Shown one piece after another: positions 1 to 6,055 of a stretch of DNA of 6,866 bases. A model generated the notes under the pieces. It had not been told where the DNA came from and made no database searches. It worked only from the letters and a program-made list of their open reading frames with translations. The stretch's first letter is position 1. The number at the start of each line of letters is the position of its first letter. This DNA is from CAYLPU01 sp964385635 (GTDB lineage: Bacteria; Chloroflexota; Anaerolineae; B4-G1), in contig CAYLPU010000162.1 in the NCBI GenBank assembly GCA_964385635.1, positions 1 to 6,866 on the forward strand, written 5' to 3'. The position numbers were made by a program, and so were the translations under genes.

Positions 1-46
1 GAGCGTTCTCAACATCATCCGTGTAACCCGTCATATAAGACATCAC

Positions 47-54
47 AAACGAGG
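47..54. repeat. Target site duplication, left copy
   Basis: AAACGAGG sits immediately outside the left terminal repeat. The same 8 bases follow the right terminal repeat at 204-211. On the minus strand the sequence is CCTCGTTT, part of the Pro-Ser-Phe codons of the interrupted transposase. Confidence 0.88.
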
Positions 55-203
55 GGTAGTCCCCCTCTTGGGTGTTGTTAGGTTGTTCTCGCTCACAAGG
101 GATCGCCAGATCCCGTCCAGAGCGCCGGATATGGCTATCCGGCGCGAGCAGAGCGGCAGAGGTGGGGTACTGCAGTCCAACAACACTCTACAGGGGGACT
201 ACC
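55..203. mobile_element. MITE-like 149-bp insertion with terminal inverted repeats
   Basis: The left end GGTAGTCCCCCT (55-66) is the exact reverse complement of the right end (192-203). The pairing continues inward to 79/179, with 22 of 25 positions matching. Exact 8-bp direct repeats AAACGAGG abut both ends (47-54 and 204-211), as expected for a transposition target duplication. No coding sequence fits in 149 bp, so it must have been moved by a transposase supplied elsewhere. The interior has hairpins at 99-114 and 122-145. It interrupts the transposase gene, and removing it with one duplication restores that gene's frame. Several IS families make 8-bp duplications; these ends do not let me name one. 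The visible flank of the host element shows no copy of the same terminal repeat, so the host element is not obviously its parent. Confidence 0.88.
99..145. other. Two adjacent perfect hairpins inside the inserted element
   Basis: The first hairpin pairs GGGATC (99-104) with GATCCC (109-114) around a 4-nt loop. The second pairs GCGCCGGATA (122-131) with TATCCGGCGC (136-145) around the loop TGGC. CGCTC (90-94) can also pair with GAGCG (120-124), which would compete with the base of the second hairpin. No T-run follows on either strand, so an intrinsic terminator is not supported. On the minus strand the second hairpin contains the TAG that ends the interrupted transposase frame. Confidence 0.75.
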
Positions 204-211
204 AAACGAGG
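204..211. repeat. Target site duplication, right copy
   Basis: AAACGAGG sits immediately outside the right terminal repeat and is identical to 47-54. The identity extends to 10 bases (CAAACGAGGG, 46-55 and 203-212) because the bases at the element ends happen to agree. Confidence 0.88.
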
Positions 212-525
212 GAGCAATCGTAAACACTTGCTGTTTGCCATCATCATCCTTCTCTTTCATCTTGATGCGCCGCATACGAACATCTGGCATTTTCTTGGAT
301 GGAGGGAGTGTGCCGTGCAAACGGTAACCTTGCTGAATCGCCGACGGAAAAAACTCCGGATGCCGCTCAATCATCATATCCAGACACTCTCGAAATGCTG
401 TATCTTCAGCAAGTATCCGACCATATTCCTCTCGTTCAATCGGGACGCAGATCCTTTTCGATCCCTTAGACGAAGAACTAGCATCTTTCTCTTTGCTGCA
501 CTTCCTTTTGCGAACCGGTGATGAC

Positions 526-557
526 ATATTGACCTCCGCTAAGTTGTCGGTCAATAT
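526..557 (-). promoter_or_regulatory. Inverted repeat that can sequester the transposase ribosome binding site
   Basis: ATATTGACC (526-534) and GGTCAATAT (549-557) are perfect 9-bp inverted repeats separated by 14 nt. In the transposase mRNA the 3' arm contains the last bases of the Shine-Dalgarno (GGAGG, 537-533), the spacer and the A and U of the AUG at 527. A transcript reading through from outside would fold this stem and hide the start site. Established precedent: IS200- and IS10-type elements use 5' stem-loops to damp translation from read-through transcripts. Its function here is inferred. Confidence 0.6.
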
Positions 558-929
558 TGCCACAAAGGCTCAGAAATGCATAGCGCGCTCGTACTAAGAC
601 ATGGCCACAGAATCCGTTAGAATCAGGATAGTTCAAAGGCAAAGCGGCGACGACGACAAAGCGGATTCCGCCGCGCCGTTCGGCGGGGAGCCTCCCCCCG
701 CTTGGGGGGGGGAGAGCGATGCCGCCGAATGTTCCACATAACCCGCCGCGCGGGTTCGGCGTGAGTACCTTTGCCACGAGACAAACCACAATGCGCGTTC
801 GGCCGCCGATTTGCGCGCGCGTAGCGCGGTCGGGTTCATGTGGTTGTTAGCCGCCGCTCCTACCCATACAAAGGCAAACCTTGCTATTTACTGCCCAATC
901 TTTTTCTTCAAGCCGTCTGCACGTCTCGA
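558..929. other. Gene-poor intergenic stretch between the exported-protein gene and the transposase
   Basis: I see no credible gene here. The short open frames on either strand consist of low-complexity Ala/Arg/Gly/Pro stretches generated by the GC-rich hairpins. The outer end of the transposase's own insertion sequence should lie somewhere left of about 660, but its other end is outside the window, so the boundary cannot be fixed. On the minus strand, 929-840 carries no hairpin plus T-run that would serve as a clear terminator for the large gene. Confidence 0.6.
668..756. repeat. GC-rich intergenic segment with nested and successive hairpins
   Basis: CCGCCG (668-673) pairs with CGGCGG (681-686). 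In an alternative fold, TTCGGCGG (679-686) pairs with CCGCCGAA (722-729), enclosing an inner hairpin of CTCCCCCC (692-699) with GGGGGGAG (707-714). A further hairpin pairs AACCCGC (740-746) with GCGGGTT (750-756) around a 3-nt loop. GTTCGGC recurs at 678, 754 and 797. This density of symmetric pairings suggests a REP-like or other dispersed structured repeat, but no second copy of the whole unit is in the window. Confidence 0.5.
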
Positions 930-3900
930 CTATGGCGCACAGTTACGCAACACCAGCGGCAGATAGATGCGGAAGTAAATCATCATCTCTCGTACTGCCA
1001 GGTTGTTGCTCTCGTCGCTCTCGGCGATGAGGTGGTCGGGGTCGGCATAGGCCCATAGTTCGACCTGCCCCGTCACGGGAGTTAGCGTCACCGTGTCCGA
1101 GTCTCCCGGCCCCAGCGTGCTCAGCGTGCCGCTGTAGACCAGCGGGCCGGTCGGCCCACCTTGCCGCACGGCGACGACCGGCGCGGTGGCGGTGACCACC
1201 CCGGCGTTGCGCACGGTGACGACGACCGGCCCGCTGCCGACGATGTCCGCCGCCGTCAGCGTCAGGTCGGGCAGGACAGCGAGGCGGGCATAGTCGCTGT
1301 TGTTTCCCTCGGCCGCCTCCGCCACTGCCTCCCCCGCGTCGGCTATAGCCCACAGGAGGTCGCCCAGCCCGGCCAGGGAGGCGGTATCGGTCAGCGCCAG
1401 AGTGACGGTGACTTGCTCGCCCACACCCAGGTCGCCCCCCACCGCGACCGTGCCCAGCAGCGTGCCGGTCAGCGGGTCGGCGGCGCGGAAGGCGACATCG
1501 AATGGCGCAGCAGCCGCCAGCACACCAGTGTTGACCAGCCGCGCGGTGGCGGTGATGGTCGCCGTGCTGTGGGCTGTGTACACCACCTCTACCTGCAGGT
1601 CAGGGAGCACCGTCTGCCAAGTGACCTCGTTGTTGGTCTCGTCGCTCTCCGTAACTTGCCCGTTGGGATCGGCCGCGGCTTTGAGCATGTGGGCGGCCGC
1701 CAGTGCGGGAACCGTCCAGTTGGCCTGCACCGTGGCTGTGTATCCTGCCGCCAGGGTGGATAGAGTCTGCGTGCTGCCGATCTGGGATGCTCCGTCGTAA
1801 AAAGCCACCTGTGGGTTGACCACCGCCAGGTCGCCCGTATTGCGCAGCACGGCGGTCAGCGTGACCGCTTGCCCCGGCGCGGGGTTGGCCGGCGTGATGG
1901 TCAGGCTGTCAAAGGCCAGGTCGCGCCCGACGGTGTGTTCTAAAAAGACCAGCGAGCTGACGCCCGGCGTGGGAATGTTGGTCACGGTAAAGGTGGAGGG
2001 GGAGGTGAACGTCCGGGTGACGAACTCGGTCGCCACCTGCTGGTAGGCCAGGTAGAGCGTGCCGTCGCTCCCAAAGGCTGGGCTGTGAGCCGCTTCGACG
2101 TTGGGGTCGCTCATCAAGGTGTTGTCGGCGCCCCACGCATCGTTAGCGGCGTCGTAGATACTGTAGGTCAGGTCGGCGCCGTCGTCACCTGTCCCCTGCC
2201 AGACCACGGCCAGGTTCCCGGCGGGGTCACGGTTGAGGGAAAAGCCCATGAAGCCGGCCTCCGTGCTGGCGGCGCGCACCGTCCGGGCATCGCCGACGTT
2301 CCACGAGTTCTCCAGCCAGACCAGATCGCCGTCCCGCAGCCAGAGGAGATGGCGGTTGCCGGAGCCGTCGTAGACCAGGGCGGGGGTGGTGTCGCTGATG
2401 GTGTCGTTCATCAGGCGGGTGGGGATGCTCCAGGACGCGCCGTCGAAGGTGGCGTAGTAGAGATCGCTGTCGTGGGTGGTGGTCAGCAGGCCGTCGGCGT
2501 CCACGACATAGACCAAAGCCGCCTGGGTGGAGGAGTAGGCAGCGAAGGCAGCACCGAGCACGTCGTGCAGGCCGGTGATGGCGACGGCGGGGCTGTCCCA
2601 GGTAGAGCCGTCCCAGATGGCGTAGGTGAAGGTGAGCGGATGGGCCGCCGTGCCCAGGATGTCTGTTCCGTCGTTGGTCTGCCAGAGGGCCATCACCGTG
2701 CCGTCGTTTCCGGCGGAGAGGCGCGGGGCGTGGTCCATCAGGCTGTCGCTGGTCAGGGTGACGACGTTTCCCCAGGTGGCGGTGCTGCTGACCCAGGTGC
2801 GGGCGACGATCTCCAGGCTCTGGGCAAAGGTGATGTTCAGCGCGGGGGTGATGCCCGTCGCCAGAGTGGAACGCTCCCAGACGACCAGGCCGTCCCCGTC
2901 CCCGTCAAAGGCTACGGCGGGGGCGAAATCGGGCTGTTGGTCGTCGGTGAGGGAGACCGGGCTACCCCAACTGCCATCCCAGGCCAGGGTGTGGATCTCG
3001 GTGCCGCGCCCGTGAGGCTTGGCGGTGTCGTCGTGGACGTAGGCCAGCAGGCGGAGCCCGTCGGCAAGCGCGGCCAGCGCCGGTTCGGGGCGGGCGTAGG
3101 CCGGGCTGACCAGCACGGTCTCGGTGGTGGTGGTGGTTGCCTGTAGCAGCACACCGGTGGCGCGGAGCATCGGCCCGGAGGCGACGTAGTTGCGAGGGAT
3201 GAGATGCCAATCCGCGCCATCCGCCATAGCCATCATCCCACTGCTCTCGACATCGCTGCACTCGCCGGGATAGTGGCAGTTGACCTTGCGCTCGTATTCG
3301 GTCTCAAACTCCCAGGCCTGGAAAGTAGCGCCGTAGTAGAGGTCAATGCCCACTTCTTTGAGATAACCGGGGTTCTTGGGCACCTGCAAGGTGACGTAGG
3401 GGGTGCCGCCGCCGTAAACGCTGGCGCTGAGGTCCTGGCAAGGTTCAGTGGATAGCTCGACCCTGGCGTCAATGCTGCCGGTTCCCTCGCCGTTGACGAA
3501 TTGGAGTTCGTCGTCTCGCGCCTCGAATTGGGTGGCGATGTCTATGCCGGGGGTGAGGCTGGCCTTGACCTGCGCGCTCTCGTTCACCCAGCGGATGACG
3601 CGCCCGACTACGGGCCAGGCCTCGGCGGCGCGCACGGCAGGGACGACGTCGGCCAGGCCTGCTTCCTGCTCGACCGTGGCGTGGATACCGAAGTTCAGTT
3701 CAGCACCGGTGAGGTCCAGGCTCTCGCCGCAGGTGAACCGGGCGTCCCCCCGGCCCGACAGGTTCCCGTCAACGTTGAGCGCGCCCAATCCCAACCCGGT
3801 CTGGCCGGAGACGCCGACCGAGCCGGCGCCGTCCGATTTGCCGGTGGCGTTGGCCTCGGACTGGGTCTCCAGGATGCCCAACTCGTGCCCGCCCAGATAG

Positions 3901-6044
3901 GGAACCCAGCCAGGCGGCGTCCAGGTGGCCTCGAAGGGGTCTTCGGGGTACTTGAAGGCGTAGGTGTACTCGACCAGCGGGGCCTGTTCCTCGGTGCTGA
4001 ACTCGCCCAGGTGCAGGTTTTCCAGCCAGTCCACCCAGCCGGGGAAGGGAAAGACGGTGGGCTGGAGGGTGCTTTTCAGGGATTCGAAATCGCCGACGGC
4101 CCAGACCTGGATGGTGTTGTTGGCGCAGGAGAAACTGCTCTGGAAATCGCTGCTGCCCATGTCGTAGGTGTGCTCTGCCCCCCACGACTGCCCGGCTTCA
4201 CTGACCTGAACGCCGTTGAGGTCAAAGTAGACGTCGCCGTAGGGCGGGTCGCCATTGCCGGCAAGGTCGCCGTTCCAGTCCACCAGCGCCTTGATAGGAT
4301 TGTTTACGCTCTGGTTGTTCAAAAAGTAGGTCGAGTCCAGTCTAAACCGGGGCTGGATTTGCAGGATGTGGGGGCGGGCGTCTACGTCGGTGGAGGCGGA
4401 AGCGGTGTTGTTGAGGTTGCTCGCTTCGGCAATCAGATCGTCGGGGTCGGCGGTGACGGTAAGCTGCACATTGGCCTGTCCTTTTCCGGCGGTGAGCAGG
4501 CTGGTGAGGTCCCAATCCAGGTGTAACACCGTGCTCGCGTCGGGGGCCAGGCTGGCGATGGTACGCGTCTCGCTCCAACCGCCGTTGTCGCTGAAACGCA
4601 CCTGGAAATCGAGGGCCGGGGCCGCGCCGGTGTTGCGCACGGTCACATCCACGGAGAAGGTGTAACGCCCGCCGCTGTACGTGATGGCGGCGGGGTCGAG
4701 GGCGAAAGAGTCTACGCTCAGGTCAGGGTTGGCCTGCCCATGCACGACAAAGTATTGGTGGTCCCCGACGCCGTTCTGATCCATTGGGCAGGCAATCTTT
4801 TGCCCGTCATACGAAAGGCGGGCCGTGTCGCAGGCAGGCCCGGGCGCAATCGCCGTCACGGGATCAAAGGTCCCGTTGCGGTCGGCGAGCCACAACGCAT
4901 AGGCATTTACCAGTCCATCTTCAAAAAGCACGTGCAGGCCATCCTGGGCGATGCCTCTCAAGGTATGGTACCCCAGTGATTCAGGCACCAGGTTCGCATA
5001 GGAGGGACTGCCACCGACGTGTTGGATATGATAGGTGCTGCCACTGGAATAAGGTGCGTTATAGGCCACCCAATTCCCGTCCGCACTGAGATCAAAGACA
5101 TAGTTATGGTTCACAACCGTGGGCGTGGACAGGCGGTGCCAGCCGTCGCCGCCGTTGAGGTAGATACCCGATTCGGAAAGGGTGCCGCCGCTCTCACCGC
5201 TGATGGTGAGCAGGATGGCCGTCATCGCTCCGGCATAGTCCACCCGGAGAGGATCGTAGGCATACAGGCGCCCGCCGTCGGGGAGTATGCTTTCCAGGCT
5301 ATCCCCCCATACGTCCACAGCATGGGGATTGGCCAATTCCGTTGTGGGAACGCGGTATAACCTGTGGGCATCGCCGGGTATGCCACAGCTCCATTGCCAC
5401 GTCGGGTATCTCCCGTATGCGGACGGTTGGACGGTACATTGCCACCTCCCGCTGGAAACCAAAAACACGTTTTGGCCGTCACCGCTCAGCACAACGAGCG
5501 AATCGTACGAGGGCCAGAGGCACACTTTTGTGCCTATACGGCGATCCGAATAACAGGGCGTGACCCGCGCGCTGGCCTGGGTGTCTGCATCATAGAGGTA
5601 GTACCCGCAGGACGACTCGTCGTGCTCGACAAGCCAGGCCGAACATTCTCGATAACGATCCTGCTTGAAGTACAGGATCTTTTTGCCATCGTAGCTGACG
5701 TCCAGCAGTTGCATGCCTTTGATCTCGGGATCTCCTACACTGGTGTCAAAAGCGAGAGCCGTTCCCGTGCCGTCGCTGTTCGCCACGTATAGAGTGCGCT
5801 CCATGCTGGAACCCGCGGGCGCACCGTAGACAACCTTGCGCCCATTGCCGCTGAGCAGCGCATCTCGAAAGGTTGTTTCCTGGGTGCCGGGGATATGCGT
5901 TACCTGTACCAGCGTCATCTCGTCCATTACCTGGTCTTTGCCGCGCTGTGCTGCGCTTGGCAACACTGGCTCCAATACTACCAGAACCAGCAACACCAAG
6001 ATCCATCCCAGGAAAAGGCTTGAACACCGTGCTTTTACTCCCAT
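930..6044 (-). CDS. Giant Sec-exported protein with two beta-propellers and four CARDB domains
   Basis: The 1704-residue product starts at an ATG with AGGAGG 5 nt upstream. Residues 1-32 form a signal peptide: basic MGVKAR, a Leu/Val core, then LPSAAQ as a likely cleavage region. Residues about 45-435 carry seven S-x-DG-like motifs typical of TolB/PD40 propellers. Residues about 440-553 are a CARDB domain (beta-sandwich adhesion module) ending ASNLNN. Residues about 555-940 are unrecognised and Gly-rich, with scattered Cys. After a Thr run (about 970-974), residues about 980-1340 hold seven more propeller-like motifs. Three CARDB domains follow (about 1374-1477, 1481-1590, 1592-1685), then IYLPLVLRNCAP. 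Cys7 is not in a lipobox, so it is not a lipoprotein. No catalytic motif is evident; an adhesive, scaffold or binding role outside the cell is inferred. It is the second gene of an operon with the TetR gene, 9 nt downstream of it. Confidence 0.93.
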   Translation of the reverse strand: MGVKARCSSLFLGWILVLLVLVVLEPVLPSAAQRGKDQVMDEMTLVQVTHIPGTQETTFRDALLSGNGRKVVYGAPAGSSMERTLYVANSDGTGTALAFDTSVGDPEIKGMQLLDVSYDGKKILYFKQDRYRECSAWLVEHDESSCGYYLYDADTQASARVTPCYSDRRIGTKVCLWPSYDSLVVLSGDGQNVFLVSSGRWQCTVQPSAYGRYPTWQWSCGIPGDAHRLYRVPTTELANPHAVDVWGDSLESILPDGGRLYAYDPLRVDYAGAMTAILLTISGESGGTLSESGIYLNGGDGWHRLSTPTVVNHNYVFDLSADGNWVAYNAPYSSGSTYHIQHVGGSPSYANLVPESLGYHTLRGIAQDGLHVLFEDGLVNAYALWLADRNGTFDPVTAIAPGPACDTARLSYDGQKIACPMDQNGVGDHQYFVVHGQANPDLSVDSFALDPAAITYSGGRYTFSVDVTVRNTGAAPALDFQVRFSDNGGWSETRTIASLAPDASTVLHLDWDLTSLLTAGKGQANVQLTVTADPDDLIAEASNLNNTASASTDVDARPHILQIQPRFRLDSTYFLNNQSVNNPIKALVDWNGDLAGNGDPPYGDVYFDLNGVQVSEAGQSWGAEHTYDMGSSDFQSSFSCANNTIQVWAVGDFESLKSTLQPTVFPFPGWVDWLENLHLGEFSTEEQAPLVEYTYAFKYPEDPFEATWTPPGWVPYLGGHELGILETQSEANATGKSDGAGSVGVSGQTGLGLGALNVDGNLSGRGDARFTCGESLDLTGAELNFGIHATVEQEAGLADVVPAVRAAEAWPVVGRVIRWVNESAQVKASLTPGIDIATQFEARDDELQFVNGEGTGSIDARVELSTEPCQDLSASVYGGGTPYVTLQVPKNPGYLKEVGIDLYYGATFQAWEFETEYERKVNCHYPGECSDVESSGMMAMADGADWHLIPRNYVASGPMLRATGVLLQATTTTTETVLVSPAYARPEPALAALADGLRLLAYVHDDTAKPHGRGTEIHTLAWDGSWGSPVSLTDDQQPDFAPAVAFDGDGDGLVVWERSTLATGITPALNITFAQSLEIVARTWVSSTATWGNVVTLTSDSLMDHAPRLSAGNDGTVMALWQTNDGTDILGTAAHPLTFTYAIWDGSTWDSPAVAITGLHDVLGAAFAAYSSTQAALVYVVDADGLLTTTHDSDLYYATFDGASWSIPTRLMNDTISDTTPALVYDGSGNRHLLWLRDGDLVWLENSWNVGDARTVRAASTEAGFMGFSLNRDPAGNLAVVWQGTGDDGADLTYSIYDAANDAWGADNTLMSDPNVEAAHSPAFGSDGTLYLAYQQVATEFVTRTFTSPSTFTVTNIPTPGVSSLVFLEHTVGRDLAFDSLTITPANPAPGQAVTLTAVLRNTGDLAVVNPQVAFYDGASQIGSTQTLSTLAAGYTATVQANWTVPALAAAHMLKAAADPNGQVTESDETNNEVTWQTVLPDLQVEVVYTAHSTATITATARLVNTGVLAAAAPFDVAFRAADPLTGTLLGTVAVGGDLGVGEQVTVTLALTDTASLAGLGDLLWAIADAGEAVAEAAEGNNSDYARLAVLPDLTLTAADIVGSGPVVVTVRNAGVVTATAPVVAVRQGGPTGPLVYSGTLSTLGPGDSDTVTLTPVTGQVELWAYADPDHLIAESDESNNLAVREMMIYFRIYLPLVLRNCAP
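933..968 (-). other. Putative C-terminal YLPLVLR sorting tail
   Basis: The last residues after CARDB domain 4 are RIYLPLVLRNCAP, a short hydrophobic and basic tail outside any domain. I recall near-identical tails at the extreme C-terminus of many unrelated secreted Chloroflexota proteins, which suggests a sorting or surface-attachment signal. The function is inferred. Confidence 0.55.
990..1925 (-). repeat. Three tandem CARDB domains (2-4)
   Basis: Three consecutive domains, at residues about 1374-1477, 1481-1590 and 1592-1685, each begin near DL(A/Q/T). They contain LRNTG, LVNTG or VRNAG and end ESDETNNE, EAAEGNNSD or ESDESNNLA. The first and third ends are encoded by nearly identical 21-bp DNA (1002-1022 and 1629-1649, one mismatch). 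Confidence 0.85.
2025..3107 (-). other. Second seven-motif propeller-like region
   Basis: Motifs of the form P-A-(hydrophobic)-x-x-DG-(0-2)-x-L-(V/L)-(V/A)-(W/Y) recur near residues 985, 1039 (APAVAFDGDGDGLVVWER), 1104 (APRLSAGNDGTVMALWQ), 1163, 1218 (TPALVYDGSGNRHLLWLRD), 1267 (LNRDPAGNLAVVWQG) and 1319 (SPAFGSDGTLYLAYQ). The spacing is about 47-65 residues. Seven motifs suggest a second seven-bladed propeller, distinct in consensus from the N-terminal one. Confidence 0.65.
3225..4382 (-). other. Central region of the giant protein, no recognised domain
   Basis: Residues about 555-940 match nothing I know. They contain a Trp/Pro-rich part (FPFPGWVDWLENLHLGEF, TWTPPGWVPYLGG), a Gly/Asn/Ser-rich stretch (about 735-765) and beta-type alternation such as DLSASVYGGGTPYVTLQVP. 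Cysteines at about 640, 772, 869, 923 and 929 could form disulfides in an exported protein. Confidence 0.5.
4386..4727 (-). other. CARDB domain 1
   Basis: Residues about 440-553 begin NPDLSVDSFALDP, contain the core VTVRNTGAAPA and end TADPDDLIAEASNLNNT. The NTG turn and the terminal acidic-to-NN signature are typical of CARDB (cell-adhesion-related, Ig-like fold). It sits between the first propeller and the unrecognised central region. Confidence 0.8.
4740..5912 (-). other. N-terminal seven-motif TolB/PD40-like propeller region
   Basis: Motifs of the form (L/S)S-x-DG-x-x-(I/V)-x-(F/Y) occur near residues 65 (SGNGRKVVYG), 117 (SYDGKKILYF), 187 (SGDGQNVFLV), 255 (LPDGGRLYAY), 320 (SADGNWVAYN), 366 (AQDGLHVLFE) and 411 (SYDGQKIACP). 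The spacing of roughly 45-70 residues fits one motif per blade. In known families such propellers bind proteins or polysaccharides; the ligand here is unknown. Confidence 0.7.
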
Positions 6045-6049
6045 TGCAG

Positions 6050-6055
6050 CCTCCT
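6050..6055 (-). promoter_or_regulatory. Ribosome binding site of the giant gene, overlapping the tetR stop
   Basis: AGGAGG on the minus strand lies 5 nt before the ATG at 6044. Its first two bases are also the last two of the TAG that ends the regulator gene. Ribosomes finishing the regulator therefore arrive on this site, which favours translational coupling and fixes the start of the large gene. Confidence 0.85.

Larger units (their letters stand above)
1..527 (-). pseudogene. Transposase gene, 5' part, split by a small inserted element (runs off the left edge)
   Basis: Seen: translation from the ATG at 527-525, preceded at 5-nt spacing by GGAGG, gives 108 residues. These begin MSSPVRKRKC, have a Lys/Ser-rich basic start, and continue through EEYGRILAEDTAFRECLD, HPEFFPSAIQQGYRLHG, LPPSKKMPDVRMRRIK and VFTIAPSF. 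At that Phe (206-204) the frame enters foreign sequence and stops at TAG (137-135). If 55-203 and one 8-bp duplication are removed, the frame continues as VMSYMTGYTDDVENA to base 2, giving about 123 residues before the edge. Recalled from family knowledge: this N-terminus (FPSAI..GY, LPPSKKMP, PSFVM.YMTGYTD.VE) matches a DDE-type transposase group seen in Chloroflexota and cyanobacteria; I cannot assign an IS family. The catalytic part lies outside the window. The native gene is inactivated unless the insert excises. A GTG at 563 is an alternative in-frame start but has no comparable ribosome site. Confidence 0.82.

Noticed and set aside
122..145. The 10-bp hairpin as an intrinsic terminator
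   Set aside because: The stem is strong, but no run of T follows it on either strand.
72..521. 149-codon open frame on the plus strand at the left end
   Set aside because: It crosses the inserted element and runs antisense to the transposase fragment. It has no ribosome site and no family resemblance.
478..839. Two overlapping minus-strand frames (478-789 and 633-839)
   Set aside because: Their products are Ala/Arg/Gly/Pro low-complexity sequence generated by the GC-rich hairpin region. One overlaps the transposase start in another frame, and neither has a convincing ribosome site.
634..878. 10-bp direct repeat CAAAGGCAAA at 634-643 and 869-878 flanking the structured segment
   Set aside because: It was considered as a target duplication around a 225-bp element, but the inner ends are not inverted repeats of each other beyond GCGGCG. 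The match may be chance.
2085..3146. 353-codon open frame on the plus strand
   Set aside because: It lies entirely antisense to the giant exported gene. It is an opposite-strand shadow caused by GC-rich codon use, and its Gly/Val/Asp-rich product has no recognisable motif.
3501..4526. 341-codon open frame on the plus strand
   Set aside because: It is antisense to the same gene, and its low-complexity Gly/Val-rich product resembles no family. The minus-strand frame has a signal peptide, domains and a ribosome site.
930..6044. Lipoprotein status for the giant protein because of Cys7
   Set aside because: The Cys lies before the hydrophobic core and not in a lipobox after it. A standard Sec signal peptide fits better.
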